A stretch of DNA of 64,000 nt from Treponema sp. (GCA_016294035.1 JAEDCT010000003.1:62001-126000), one strand, 5' to 3'. Numbered from the stretch's first letter, positions 43,485 through 52,177 are shown. Numbers and translations: made by a program. The notes: generated by a model from the letters alone, not told the origin.

Positions 43485-44396
43485 TTATGCAATAGCTTGT
43501 TTTAATAAACTATCAAAAGCAATATCCCCATGATTATTTTGTCTAAAACAAAATTCATTCACGTAACTTTGCATATATTTCACAGAAACATGATGATAAA
43601 TTCCTAAAATACCACGTTTTAAAATTGCCCAAAAAGATTCTATGCCATTTGTATTTATTCCAGGAGCTGCACTGAATTGTCCTGCTGAGTGATTTACAAC
43701 AATATGAACAAGTTTTCTTGGATTGCGTGTTTCATCATCAAGAAATCCATAGCCGTAATAATCGTCTGTAAATACAGTAGTTTTATCTTTGCAAACAATA
43801 TCAAGAACATTAAAAAGTTGCTTTCCTGTTAGTTTTTGACCTTTCTCGTTTGGTAAAGCAATTTTTGCATATACTCGATTTGAAGAGCGTTCTTTTACAC
43901 CAATAACAGGTGTTTTCTTTGTGCCTTTTCCACGCTTTGCAATTCCGTGAATCTGATTATTTTGTTTTCGAGGTTTTCCGCCTATGTATGCTTCGTCAAT
44001 TTCTACCATTGCTTCAAATGCTTTTGTCATATCTGTATTTCCCATTGCAGAGCGTATCTGTTTGAGCATTCTCCACGCTGTTTTATAAGTTACGCCTATT
44101 TCTCTTTGAAGTTGTAATCCAGAAATCCCTTTTTTTGAATTCAAAAACAAGTGAATTGCATAGAACCATTTACGCAAATCTGTAGATGATTTTTCAAAAA
44201 TTGTTCCCTTAAAGATAGAAAAAGTATTATTACAATTATGACAATTACAAAGTTTCAATTTATCGTTTCTATGCTGAACACGAACTTTAGAACCACAGTG
44301 AGGGCATATAAGAACATCGTTATATCTGATTTTGAGAAAGTATTTTATAACGGCTTTTTCAGTCGGAAACTTTATCATAAAATCAAAAAATGTCAT
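43485..44396 (-). CDS. IS1595-family transposase (ISXO2-like)
   Basis: A 303-residue transposase. An N-terminal zinc ribbon (CPHCGSK and CNCHNC, about residues 32-57) is followed by the DDE-type ISXO2 domain with EIDEAYIGGK (about 132), FTDDYYGY (about 210) and TNGIESFWAILKRG (about 250), so catalytic residues appear intact. AGGAGG 5 nt before the ATG supports the start. The frame is open to the end, so the enzyme may be functional. It is preceded by the 66-codon gene with a 16-nt gap. Confidence 0.92.
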   Translation of the reverse strand: MTFFDFMIKFPTEKAVIKYFLKIRYNDVLICPHCGSKVRVQHRNDKLKLCNCHNCNNTFSIFKGTIFEKSSTDLRKWFYAIHLFLNSKKGISGLQLQREIGVTYKTAWRMLKQIRSAMGNTDMTKAFEAMVEIDEAYIGGKPRKQNNQIHGIAKRGKGTKKTPVIGVKERSSNRVYAKIALPNEKGQKLTGKQLFNVLDIVCKDKTTVFTDDYYGYGFLDDETRNPRKLVHIVVNHSAGQFSAAPGINTNGIESFWAILKRGILGIYHHVSVKYMQSYVNEFCFRQNNHGDIAFDSLLKQAIA

Positions 44397-44412
44397 ATAT
44401 GCCTCCTGCTTT

Positions 44413-44613
44413 TTAGGTTTTCAAAACAGAATCAATAATCAGTCTGCTTACTGTTTTATTCTGTTCTTTTGCTTTTTGTTTTATTGCCATTTCTTCTGAT
44501 TCCAGGCAGGAAATGACAATCCGCCCGCTTTTATATCCTGTATTGTTTGTTGTACTTCCTTTTTTTCTACCTGCTCCGGCTCTTGCTCCGCCGTGCTGTG
44601 TTATCTTTTCCAT
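44413..44613 (-). CDS. Ribbon-helix-helix-like small DNA-binding protein
   Basis: A 66-residue protein. The basic Gly/Ala/Arg-rich head (HGGARAGAGRKKGS) is followed by a strand (GRIVISCL) and two helices (ESEEMAIKQKAKEQNK and TVSRLIIDSVL), as in Arc/CopG-type repressors. AGGTGA lies 4 nt before the ATG and overlaps the stop of the 25-codon ORF, so the two are translationally coupled. It may repress the element's promoter or bind its ends. Similar small genes accompany some transposases. Confidence 0.7.
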   Translation of the reverse strand: MEKITQHGGARAGAGRKKGSTTNNTGYKSGRIVISCLESEEMAIKQKAKEQNKTVSRLIIDSVLKT

Positions 44614-44621
44614 AAAATCAC

Positions 44622-44699
44622 CTACATTATGAACCTTAAAGCAATATCTAAAACTTGAAGTATTAAAATTGCTATCAATATTTTTTCCATCCTATTCAT
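44622..44699 (-). CDS. 25-residue hydrophobic peptide
   Basis: The frame starts ATG at 44699 with AGGAG at an 8-nt spacing and ends TAG at 44622. It reads MNRMEKILIAILILQVLDIA followed by LRFIM, a single short hydrophobic helix. It lies directly before the 66-codon gene, whose ribosome site overlaps its stop. It could be a leader peptide coupling translation or a small membrane peptide. The coding nature is inferred from the ribosome site and composition only. Confidence 0.5.
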   Translation of the reverse strand: MNRMEKILIAILILQVLDIALRFIM

Positions 44700-44734
44700 T
44701 ATTGACACTCCTATATAATTTGATTATTTTTAAA

Positions 44735-44767
44735 CCGTTCATAGATATTGGCGGTATCTATGAACGG
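44735..44767 (-). terminator. Hairpin between the two tiny ORFs (attenuator or terminator)
   Basis: A perfect 13-bp stem (CCGTTCATAGATA and its complement) with a 7-nt loop, 6 nt past the stop of the 37-codon ORF. On the minus strand it is followed by TTTAAAAATAAT, a weak T tract, so partial read-through to the transposase genes is plausible. Confidence 0.65.
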
Positions 44768-44773
44768 TGGAAA

Positions 44774-44887
44774 CTAAGCAGCCAGCTTAGAAAGCAGGTC
44801 AAGAATGAACCTTAAAAGTTCTAGTAGAAAAGCCAGCAAGGCGATTATTTCTACTCTTGACCACGCTTTTTTCTTTTTGCGTTTCAC
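44774..44887 (-). CDS. 37-residue hydrophobic small protein, GTG start
   Basis: A consensus promoter and a perfect AGGAGGT lie upstream, with exactly 8 nt to the GTG at 44887. The product has a strongly basic head (MKRKKKKAWSR) and a leucine-rich membrane helix (IIALLAFLLELLRFILDLL), ending SKLAA. The form is that of type I toxins, holin-like peptides or small membrane regulators, but no family is recognised. It is the first gene of the element's transcript and ends just before the 13-bp hairpin, so it may be made in much greater amount than the transposase. Confidence 0.6.
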   Translation of the reverse strand: MKRKKKKAWSRVEIIALLAFLLELLRFILDLLSKLAA

Positions 44888-44911
44888 ATTTCATTACCTC
44901 CTGATGTTTAT

Positions 44912-44940
44912 AATATAATACATCTTGATTATTATGTCAA
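44912..44940 (-). promoter_or_regulatory. Consensus promoter of the element's operon
   Basis: Minus strand: perfect TTGACA, 17-nt spacer, TATATT, 24 nt before the GTG of the 37-codon ORF. It is the best sigma-70 match in the element. Confidence 0.75.
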
Positions 44941-44997
44941 TATAATTCAAGTAAAAAAGTAACAAAATATGAAAATTTTTTTTAATTTTATGTTATA

Positions 44998-45025
44998 TTA
45001 AGAGTGTGTGAGGGGATAATTCCGA
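44998..45025 (-). repeat. Right terminal inverted repeat of the element
   Basis: Read inward it starts TCGGAATTATCCCC and ends CACTCTTAA, matching the left end at 24 of 28 positions. It lies 27 nt past the cvpA stop. Confidence 0.85.
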
Positions 45026-45052
45026 AAAAAATTATGTTCCAGGTAACGAAAA

Positions 45053-45568
45053 TTATCTTGAGCCACCAACGGCAGTAGACTTAATTTCGGCAAAGGATCC
45101 GCTAAATGCATTGACCGAAGTAGAAACTATTGGTCCAAGAAGTTTCAGGAAATAGCTTCCAGAAAGAACATTATCAACAGAAAACCAGGGTTGACTGATC
45201 ATAATAATCAAAACTATGCAGACAATTGCCATACCTTCTGCAACACCAAGCAAAAATCCAAGGAACCGGTCAAGGGAAGTAAATATTTCCCCGTCAAAAA
45301 TCTGACGAATCAAGATCTGAAGTATTTTCATCACAATAAATACAATTACAAAAATCAGAATGAAGGCAAGAATTACAGAAAGCCAATGGATGGAAATATT
45401 CTGCTCAATGGGACCAACAAGTTTATCATAAAACAGAATTGCTACCCATGCTGAAACAAAAGGTGCGGCTTTTCCAAATACTTCATTCAAAAATCCGTTA
45501 ACTGCACCTATAATTGCAAAGACAAGAACAATCAGCAGGAATATGAGGTCAATAACTGGAACTGTCAT
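45053..45568 (-). CDS. cvpA: CvpA-family membrane protein
   Basis: A 171-residue inner-membrane protein with four predicted helices (about residues 5-24, 30-48, 62-85 and 100-120). The start VPVIDLIFLLIVLVFAIIGA and GFLNEVFGK are typical of the family, which is linked to colicin V production and envelope homeostasis. GGAGG precedes the ATG. Its start overlaps the murG stop by 4 nt. The element begins 27 nt after its stop. Confidence 0.88.
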   Translation of the reverse strand: MTVPVIDLIFLLIVLVFAIIGAVNGFLNEVFGKAAPFVSAWVAILFYDKLVGPIEQNISIHWLSVILAFILIFVIVFIVMKILQILIRQIFDGEIFTSLDRFLGFLLGVAEGMAIVCIVLIIMISQPWFSVDNVLSGSYFLKLLGPIVSTSVNAFSGSFAEIKSTAVGGSR

Positions 45569-46722
45569 TGCATTTCCTCCAAAACAATACCGGCTATTCT
45601 AGAAACAGGTTTTTCTTTTCCACATATAATCTTAAGGGATTCAGAGAACTGTTCACGCTTAGTCTTATCTTTCAGAGATTCAAGACATTCTATAAGTTTA
45701 TCCGAAGTTGCATCTTCACCGACAAGCATGAATGCGGCATTTTTTTCTTTGAAATACTTTGCATTGTCAACCTGATCACCACGACTGCCATTTGAACACA
45801 AAGGAACAAGGATCATAGGCTTTGAAGTCACGGCACATTCCCATAATGAGTTTGCCCCACTTCTGGACAAGACAATATCAGCAGCCTGAATTACCGAAGG
45901 CATCTGAGAATAGATGAAAGCATAGGGTTTATAGAATTCGTCACCACTTTCCATAATCTTCGGATTTTCATCAGCAAATTTTTTCCCAGTCTGATGAATG
46001 ACAATAAAATTTTTCTTCAAGTAATCAAGGTTTTCAACTACCAGATTGTTAATCTGGAGAGCACCAAGGCTTCCACCCAAAACAAGAAGAATCGGCCTGG
46101 AATTTGTTTCAGGAATTCCAAGAAATTCACGACCGGCACTTGAATTATCTTCATAGAAAACAGGCCTTACTGGATTTCCAGTCACACAGATTTTGCTTCT
46201 GAGAGATTCCTTGAAATATCCGGATGTTTCTTCATAGGAAACAAGTATTTTCTTTGCACCACCGGAATTCAATCTGGTTGCAAGACCTGGAGTAAAATCA
46301 CATTCATGGGTAAAGTAAGGAATCTTGAGAAGTTTGCAGGCACGGCAAGGAGTAACACTCACAAAGCCTCCCTTGGAAAAAAGACAGTTTGGCTTGAGTT
46401 TTTTCAACAGAAAATATGATGATACAAAGCCAAAGAAAATTTTGAACAGATCAGTAAAATTCCTGAATGAAAAATATCTTCTAAGTTTTCCGCATGCAAT
46501 ACCATGAAAGGCTGTAATGCTTCCACCACATGAAACAAGATTTTTCTCAACAATGGAACGATCCATTCCAGAAGAAGACCCAATCCAATGGATTTCAATT
46601 TCTACATTATGGCTTTTGGCAAGTGACTGCAATTCATCAGCAACTGCTATGCCAGGATAAATGTGTCCTCCGGTTCCACCGCCAGCAAAGACTACACAAA
46701 ACTTTTTTTTATTTTCAAGCAT
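45565..46722 (-). CDS. murG: UDP-GlcNAc:lipid I N-acetylglucosaminyl transferase
   Basis: A 385-residue GT-B enzyme that adds N-acetylglucosamine to lipid I on the cytoplasmic face, the last intracellular step of peptidoglycan synthesis. The Gly-rich loop GGGTGGHIYPG is at about residues 14-24, and the C-terminal donor site shows LVLGGSLGALQIN and SRSGANSLWE. I place the start at 46722, after GGTGGGATT; the upstream extension in the frame is non-homologous. It is followed by cvpA, with overlapping codons. Confidence 0.93.
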   Translation of the reverse strand: MLENKKKFCVVFAGGGTGGHIYPGIAVADELQSLAKSHNVEIEIHWIGSSSGMDRSIVEKNLVSCGGSITAFHGIACGKLRRYFSFRNFTDLFKIFFGFVSSYFLLKKLKPNCLFSKGGFVSVTPCRACKLLKIPYFTHECDFTPGLATRLNSGGAKKILVSYEETSGYFKESLRSKICVTGNPVRPVFYEDNSSAGREFLGIPETNSRPILLVLGGSLGALQINNLVVENLDYLKKNFIVIHQTGKKFADENPKIMESGDEFYKPYAFIYSQMPSVIQAADIVLSRSGANSLWECAVTSKPMILVPLCSNGSRGDQVDNAKYFKEKNAAFMLVGEDATSDKLIECLESLKDKTKREQFSESLKIICGKEKPVSRIAGIVLEEMQ

Positions 46723-46804
46723 AATCCCACCCAAACAAAACACAGGATTACAGGAATAATTCCAGCCAGGAACAGAAAACTGCAACCCCGTTAAAAACAA
46801 AACA

Positions 46805-47704
46805 CTATTCAGTTTTTTCAGGTACTCTGGCCATTATTTCAACCAGATCCTCTTTCTTGAAAAGCTTGGCATATCCGCGGGCACTCATACCCATTGAATC
46901 TTTCACATCAGGATCAGCTCCAGATGATACCAGCAAATCAACAATCTTTTTGTCACCATTTCCAACAGCAAGAACAAGAATTGACTGACCGTCAAGACTC
47001 ATTACATGAAGATCAGCCTTGTTATCAATAAGCACCTTGGTCATTTCATAATTTTTTCGCCAGACACAATCCATAACAGGAGTATAGCCTCTGTCGCGGG
47101 AAATTATGTTAATGTCAGCACCAAGGGATATAAGTTTCTTCATCTGGTCTTTACAATCATTTCTTGATGCAACACAAAGCAAAGGAACCCCGTCCGAAGT
47201 AAAGGAATTGACATCAAGACCTGCCTTGAGAAGCTTTTCACAGATATCAAATTTTTCCTTTTGAATACAATACTCATAGCTGTCAGCTGCAAAAGGAATT
47301 CCCATGTCGAAAAGTTCTCTGAAAGTCTCTGCTTTATCAAAGTCATTACTTATGAAATTGAAGTTTTCCCTCAGATAAGAAGAAATCTCTTCAACAGACT
47401 CAAGCACTTTTACGCTAGAATCTGCACCATTAAAGATAGCAGCATCACATTTTGTCATGTAAACAGGAGCTTTTTTTCCTGCAAAATATCCTAAAAGAAG
47501 CATGGAAAAACCATTCGAAACAACAGGGTTACATCCAAAGACACAATGAGTAAACTTTCCCATTTCATTTGAATCAAGATCCAGTTTTTCGGAAGCATCA
47601 TTCATTTTCAAAACAAAAAAATCAACCTCATTTTCCTCAAGAACCTTGACTATTGATTTTGTTTCTTCCCCCTGATTTTCAGGGCTTACTACTAACCATT
47701 TCAT
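46805..47704 (-). CDS. Ankyrin-repeat protein with an alpha/beta N-terminal domain
   Basis: A 299-residue cytoplasmic protein. The N-terminal 115 residues alternate strands and helices (MKWLVVSPE, VDFFVLKMN, THCVFGCNP, APVYMTKCD) like a Rossmann or flavodoxin-type fold that I cannot assign. From about 130 onward there are four or five ankyrin repeats (DGVPLLCVASRND, RGYTPVMDCVW, DGQSILVLAVGNG). No signal peptide is present. The ATG follows 7 nt after a good -10 box, so the mRNA is probably leaderless. murG is 82 nt downstream on the same strand. Confidence 0.75.
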   Translation of the reverse strand: MKWLVVSPENQGEETKSIVKVLEENEVDFFVLKMNDASEKLDLDSNEMGKFTHCVFGCNPVVSNGFSMLLLGYFAGKKAPVYMTKCDAAIFNGADSSVKVLESVEEISSYLRENFNFISNDFDKAETFRELFDMGIPFAADSYEYCIQKEKFDICEKLLKAGLDVNSFTSDGVPLLCVASRNDCKDQMKKLISLGADINIISRDRGYTPVMDCVWRKNYEMTKVLIDNKADLHVMSLDGQSILVLAVGNGDKKIVDLLVSSGADPDVKDSMGMSARGYAKLFKKEDLVEIMARVPEKTE

Positions 47705-47711
47705 TCCATAT

Positions 47712-47740
47712 ATTCTAATTCAATTGTAACTATTTTACAA
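47712..47740 (-). promoter_or_regulatory. Sigma-70 promoter, probable leaderless mRNA (ankyrin/murG unit)
   Basis: Minus strand TTGTAA, 17-nt spacer, TAGAAT, then 7 nt to the ATG at 47704. Confidence 0.65.
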
Positions 47741-47762
47741 GTTTTGTATTTTTGACAGAAAC

Positions 47763-47803
47763 AAAAAAATCCCCTGAAATCCACATGAAGATTCCAGGGG
47801 ATT
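47763..47803 (-). terminator. Terminator of the V-ATPase operon
   Basis: AATCCCCTG and CAGGGGATT form a perfect 9-bp stem with an 18-nt loop, followed by seven T on the minus strand. Confidence 0.9.
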
Positions 47804-47822
47804 CTTGATCATACCTGATCAA

Positions 47823-48254
47823 TTAGCAGGCGATCATACCGAAAACCATGCTGAACAAAGCAATTGTTTCACAAAGACCAACAACCATGATGTCCTGAGA
47901 GAAACCCTTTCCTGTTTCAGCAAGAGAATCTGCACCGGCAGCACCAGCCTTACCCTGAGCAATAGCAGACATACACATAGAAAGTCCACATGCAACACCA
48001 AGACCAAGGAAGAATGCTGGGTTTGAAGCAACATTAGCTGAGTTCTTCATTGAGTTCATCAAAAGGAATCCGTAGATTGTCTGTGTCAATGGAGCACCAG
48101 CAAATACAACGAGAAGGAATGGAGCTGGCTTATTGTTAAGATAACAACGCTTCCATGCACCAATTGCACCCTGTCCTGCAATACCGATACCAATTGCACT
48201 ACCCATAGCAGCAATACCCATTACAACACCTGCACCGATCATACCCCAATTCAT
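47823..48254 (-). CDS. V-type ATP synthase subunit K (proteolipid)
   Basis: A 143-residue ring subunit with four helices made of two hairpins. The ion-binding acid is E129 in helix 4 (LCETIALF). T57 and Q58 (PLTQT) and Q100 (SAIAQGKAG) sit where the sodium ligands of Enterococcus NtpK are, so the ring may carry sodium ions rather than protons. The first hairpin has no acid, as in NtpK. It is the last gene of the operon, followed by a terminator. Confidence 0.92.
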   Translation of the reverse strand: MNWGMIGAGVVMGIAAMGSAIGIGIAGQGAIGAWKRCYLNNKPAPFLLVVFAGAPLTQTIYGFLLMNSMKNSANVASNPAFFLGLGVACGLSMCMSAIAQGKAGAAGADSLAETGKGFSQDIMVVGLCETIALFSMVFGMIAC

Positions 48255-48332
48255 AGTTAACTCCTTATTCGCACATTTAAGCGATTGTTTAATATTAAAT
48301 ATCTAAGCAGAATACTCTGCCAAAAAACTTTT

Positions 48333-50237
48333 TTAGTCTTCCGAGAACGGTCTATACTTGATTCCGCTCCAAGACATTCCCAAATGCTGACTGAATTCAA
48401 GAGTATTCAAGCGAACACCATGAACAATAACTGAAAGCAAGTTGAGAATAATGTTAAGTCCATGTCCAAACACAAGGATTATGACACCGAAAATAACAAG
48501 AATAAGCTTTCCAAACATTGGACCTGCCATCATGTTGACAGTATTGCTGATTGCAGCACCTGCAAGAGCAACAGCCCACAAACGAATGTAAGATACAATA
48601 TCTGAGAAAACATTTACGATTCCCAAAAGAACGGAAATAATGTTCTTCACACTCTCAAGAATAGAATCCTTGATACTTCCGCTGTAATTCGAGAACACGA
48701 AGTTAAGTCCAAATCCAATGAAAAGTACAGCCAATGCAAGATATGGAACAGGAATAGAACCTGCATACATAGTAGTTTCTGTAATTCCAAGAGGATACTT
48801 CACTCCATCAACAACCATGTTCATTACTACATAGAACATACCCCAAAGCTCAAGCAATGAACCAAGTTCACCCAATGCCTTGAGAGAGCTCTTGTATCTC
48901 ATGATTCCCTTCAGGTGTGCAACACTAAGCTGGACGATTGCAATCATAAAGCAGAAAATCTTCTGATTTGTGTTTGCAACATCACTTCCAACCTTTGCAG
49001 GAGAAATAGGACCAAAGGAAATTTCCTTGAGTGAATCAGGAAGCATTTCCAAAGGCATGCCAAACCAAGTACAGGTTGCAGCACCCCATCCTATTGTACA
49101 AAGTCCAAGAAGAACAACAAGTGCTCCCAAAGATTTGTTCATACCCTTCTTGAAAAGAAGAGCAACTCCAGCAAGGGCAATCAATGAACCGTATCCGCCG
49201 TCTCCGAAAATCATTGCGAAGAACAGACAGAAGAACAACAGGAACCAGCTTGAAATGTCATACTCATTGTAACCAGGAGTAACATCAAGGAAGTCCGTAA
49301 GTGGATAAATAAGTCTTACAAGAGCATTGTTCTTGAGCTTGGTAGGAACAGGATCATCTTCATGAGGATCTGTTGCAACAAAAGCCCATTCATTTTCTGA
49401 GCAAGTTTTCTTGAATTTATCCATGGAATCAACAGGAACATAACCTGTAAGCCATGCAAGTTTTGTTTCCTCGCCACCTGCACCATCCGGAGCAAGCTCT
49501 GATTCCATTCCACTATAAATATTCTCAAACTCAATATCCGACAACAACTGCTTCTTGAAACCCTTCAAGGAATCTGTAAACTTCTTTGAGTCAAGAATCT
49601 GCTTTTCAATAGATTCAATCTCAGCCCTGCAATTCCTGATATTTTCTTCATGAGCCTTTGTGGAAATCTCAGGAAGAGGAACAGCATATGCTTCCGGAGG
49701 AAGATCAGAAGGTCTGTCCTCAAGCTGTTCTTCAGAAACTACAAGGAATCTATTGATTTTGTTAACAGTATTTACAAGAACCGTCTTAACATTTTCACCA
49801 ATAAGTGAATACTTTTCTTCCGGAATTTCATACAAGTAGAAAAACAAACCTTTTTCTGCAAGCATTGAAAGCTCTTCCGGATCAACCTGTCCCCATAATG
49901 AAAGACGAGAAAGTTCCTGTGTGCTTGAAGAGATGGAATCAAACAAAGACTTCTTTTTCTCACTGAGAGAAACAAGTTCCTTTGCCTTAGCAGAAGCATC
50001 CTCTCTTGAAAGCTTAACCTGTTCAGGCATTTCATTTTTCTTGAGTTTGAATTCCTCAAGGATTCCCAATGCCTTATCAACTTCCTGGGAAGACTCTCTT
50101 AACGCAGTCAAATCAGCACTATTACCCTCAATAGTCTCAAGGTGAACGACACCTGCTTTCTTGAGCTGTTTCAGTGACTCCTTCTTTTCTGCATCAAGAA
50201 TAACAAGGGAGACTTTCTTCATTTGTACAATTGCCAT
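48333..50237 (-). CDS. V-type ATP synthase subunit I
   Basis: The 634-residue stator and ion-channel subunit (equivalent to eukaryotic subunit a). The N-terminal half is soluble and coiled-coil-rich (to about 320); the C-terminal half has seven or eight helices with GDGGYG and the segment SYIRLWAVALAGAAI holding the conserved Arg. Length is typical. Its start overlaps the subunit D stop by one base. Confidence 0.92.
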   Translation of the reverse strand: MAIVQMKKVSLVILDAEKKESLKQLKKAGVVHLETIEGNSADLTALRESSQEVDKALGILEEFKLKKNEMPEQVKLSREDASAKAKELVSLSEKKKSLFDSISSSTQELSRLSLWGQVDPEELSMLAEKGLFFYLYEIPEEKYSLIGENVKTVLVNTVNKINRFLVVSEEQLEDRPSDLPPEAYAVPLPEISTKAHEENIRNCRAEIESIEKQILDSKKFTDSLKGFKKQLLSDIEFENIYSGMESELAPDGAGGEETKLAWLTGYVPVDSMDKFKKTCSENEWAFVATDPHEDDPVPTKLKNNALVRLIYPLTDFLDVTPGYNEYDISSWFLLFFCLFFAMIFGDGGYGSLIALAGVALLFKKGMNKSLGALVVLLGLCTIGWGAATCTWFGMPLEMLPDSLKEISFGPISPAKVGSDVANTNQKIFCFMIAIVQLSVAHLKGIMRYKSSLKALGELGSLLELWGMFYVVMNMVVDGVKYPLGITETTMYAGSIPVPYLALAVLFIGFGLNFVFSNYSGSIKDSILESVKNIISVLLGIVNVFSDIVSYIRLWAVALAGAAISNTVNMMAGPMFGKLILVIFGVIILVFGHGLNIILNLLSVIVHGVRLNTLEFSQHLGMSWSGIKYRPFSED

Positions 50238-50857
50238 TATTCAGCCTCCCTAGCATTATCTGCCACAGCCTGAAGTTTTTTCTTTGAAATCTTTGAACGA
50301 ACAACCGCTGCAACCTGCTCATCACCAAGAAAAATACCAATTTTCTTGATATTTGTCTTTGTTTCAGGAATCTTAACCTTTTCAAAAAGATTAACGCGTT
50401 GTGTTGTTGTCCTGAGTTCCTGAGAAAGCAAGCGTACCTGCTCATCAAGTACTTCTGCCTGCAAATCAAGCTCCAGGGCCTTTTCCATACGGTCTGCAGC
50501 CATATCAATCCACAAAGGCGTTGAATACAGATCATAGTCACCACGACCAAAATCAGCACCTTCGTAAATCGGAATTTTCACACCCGCAATATTACCCCAG
50601 CCTTTCTTAATGTTCTGAACCGTAACCATATCAGGCTTGAAGGCATCTTTTTCACCAAAGACGGAAATCCATTTCTCAAAGTCTTCTTCCAATGCTTTCT
50701 TTTCTGCACGGACAGCCTTTGCCTTTTCGTCAATGGTGCGGATTTCTGACTGCAGCTGCTGTTTTTTGAGAGTAAGAGTAGGAAGATAGCGCTGATACAT
50801 CTTTAGCGCATCTTTCTGAGTCTTCTGCTCGTTTTTAGTCAGCTTTATTTTTGCCAT
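50237..50857 (-). CDS. V-type ATP synthase subunit D
   Basis: The 206-residue central-shaft subunit: two long helices forming a coiled coil, with the start MAKIKLTKNEQKTQKDALKMYQR and the C-terminal RVNLFEKVKIPETKTNIKKI typical of the family. It links the A3B3 head to the ring. Spacing to subunit B is 24 nt. Confidence 0.9.
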   Translation of the reverse strand: MAKIKLTKNEQKTQKDALKMYQRYLPTLTLKKQQLQSEIRTIDEKAKAVRAEKKALEEDFEKWISVFGEKDAFKPDMVTVQNIKKGWGNIAGVKIPIYEGADFGRGDYDLYSTPLWIDMAADRMEKALELDLQAEVLDEQVRLLSQELRTTTQRVNLFEKVKIPETKTNIKKIGIFLGDEQVAAVVRSKISKKKLQAVADNAREAE

Positions 50858-50881
50858 ACAATATCCTTATGCGAGTAAAAA

Positions 50882-52177
50882 TTACTTTTTAGGCCAGAAT
50901 TCATCAATTAATTCTGTCTTAAGACCAGTTTCATTCTTGTCAAAACATTCAGCAAGGATTTTCCAGCCATTGTCCAATGCTTCCTCAAGAGGAATATTAA
51001 CTGTAAGATCCATCATTGTTGCTTCAAATTTAACGCCGTACTTGAGAAGCTTTTCATCCCAGGCACTCATGTTAAATCCCATGGACTTCTTTTCAAGAGT
51101 ATCCTTGTATGAAGCATATAGACGAATCATGGCATCCATCAAAGAACGGTGGTCCTTGCGAGTCTTGTTGTTAACCTGCTGCTTAAGTCGTGACAATGAA
51201 CCGAATGGCTCAATGCGTCCACCCTTAAGGTAGTACTGACCTTCTGTAATATAACCAGTGTTATCTGGAACCGGATGAGTAACGTCATCACCAGGCATTG
51301 TTGTAACTGCAAGAACAGTAATAGAACCTGAGTCATTGAAGTCAACAGCCTTTTCGTAGCGTGATGCAAGCTGAGAATAAAGGTCTCCAGGATAACCGCG
51401 GTTTGAAGGAACCTGTTCCTGTGTAATGGCGATTTCCTTCATTGAGTCTGCAAAATTTGTCATGTCTGTAAGAAGAACAAGAACGTCCTTTCCCTTGAGG
51501 GCAAACTTTTCTGCAACTGCAAGTGAAAGATCAGGAATCTTCATACATTCTACAGTTGGGTCGGCAGCTGTATGAACGAACATGACTGTCTTTGAGAGGG
51601 CACCACCTTCTTCCAGAGTCTTCTTGAAGAAAAGGTAGTCATCGTACTTGAGACCCATTCCACCAAGAACGATTACATCAGCCTCTGCCTGCATGGCGAT
51701 ACGGGCAAGGAGCTGGTTATATGGTTCACCGGAAATTGAGAAGATTGGAATCTTCTGAGAAACAACCAATGTGTTGAAAACATCGATCATCGGAATGTTT
51801 GTACGCATCATGCGGTTAGGATTGATACGCTTTGATGGGTTAACAGATGGACCACCAATTGAAATAAGATTTTCAGAAAGAGCTGGACCATGATCACGAG
51901 GTTCTGCTGAACCATTGAAAATACGGCCAAGAAGATCATCACTAAATGAAATCTTCATGTCATGACCAAGGAAGCGAATCTGATCATTTGTTGCAACACC
52001 ACGACCACCGGCAAAAACCTGAAGTGAAACAGTTTCACCGTCAATCTTGTTTACTTCAGCAAGAGACTTACCGAAGCGAGTTGTGATCTCTGCAAGTTCG
52101 TTGAGCTTTACGCCCTTTGCCTTTACTGTAATAACGCTACCGTTAATACTGTCAATTTTGCTGTATACTTTGTTCAT
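50882..52177 (-). CDS. V-type ATP synthase subunit B
   Basis: The 431-residue non-catalytic head subunit. It has an N-terminal beta-barrel ([20 protein letters not shown]), a nucleotide-fold without a Walker A loop as usual for B, and the [18 protein letters not shown] region read here as [13 protein letters not shown]. It forms the A3B3 hexamer. The start overlaps the subunit A stop by one base (TAATG). Confidence 0.93.
   Translation of the reverse strand: MNKVYSKIDSINGSVITVKAKGVKLNELAEITTRFGKSLAEVNKIDGETVSLQVFAGGRGVATNDQIRFLGHDMKISFSDDLLGRIFNGSAEPRDHGPALSENLISIGGPSVNPSKRINPNRMMRTNIPMIDVFNTLVVSQKIPIFSISGEPYNQLLARIAMQAEADVIVLGGMGLKYDDYLFFKKTLEEGGALSKTVMFVHTAADPTVECMKIPDLSLAVAEKFALKGKDVLVLLTDMTNFADSMKEIAITQEQVPSNRGYPGDLYSQLASRYEKAVDFNDSGSITVLAVTTMPGDDVTHPVPDNTGYITEGQYYLKGGRIEPFGSLSRLKQQVNNKTRKDHRSLMDAMIRLYASYKDTLEKKSMGFNMSAWDEKLLKYGVKFEATMMDLTVNIPLEEALDNGWKILAECFDKNETGLKTELIDEFWPKK

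Larger units (their letters stand above)
43019..45025 (-). mobile_element. IS1595-like element with small passenger genes
   Basis: A 2007-bp element bounded by 28-bp inverted repeats matching at 24 of 28 positions (outer ends TCGGAATTATCCCC). It holds, all on the minus strand, a 37-codon ORF, a hairpin, a 25-codon ORF, a 66-codon gene, a DDE-type IS1595 transposase, a terminator and a separate 55-codon gene. The DNA is visibly more AT-rich than its flanks. It sits between cvpA and holB. Flanking bases are A-rich on both sides (AAAAAAAA left, AAAAAATT right), so an 8-bp target duplication cannot be confirmed. Confidence 0.8.

Noticed and set aside
44774..44894. Alternative 31-codon frame from the ATG at 44894
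   Set aside because: The ATG is only 1 nt from the Shine-Dalgarno, while the GTG at 44887 has ideal spacing and a coherent membrane helix.
43011..45033. An 8-bp target-site duplication flanking the element
   Set aside because: Flanks are AAAAAAAA and AAAAAATT; in an A-tract this match cannot be distinguished from chance.
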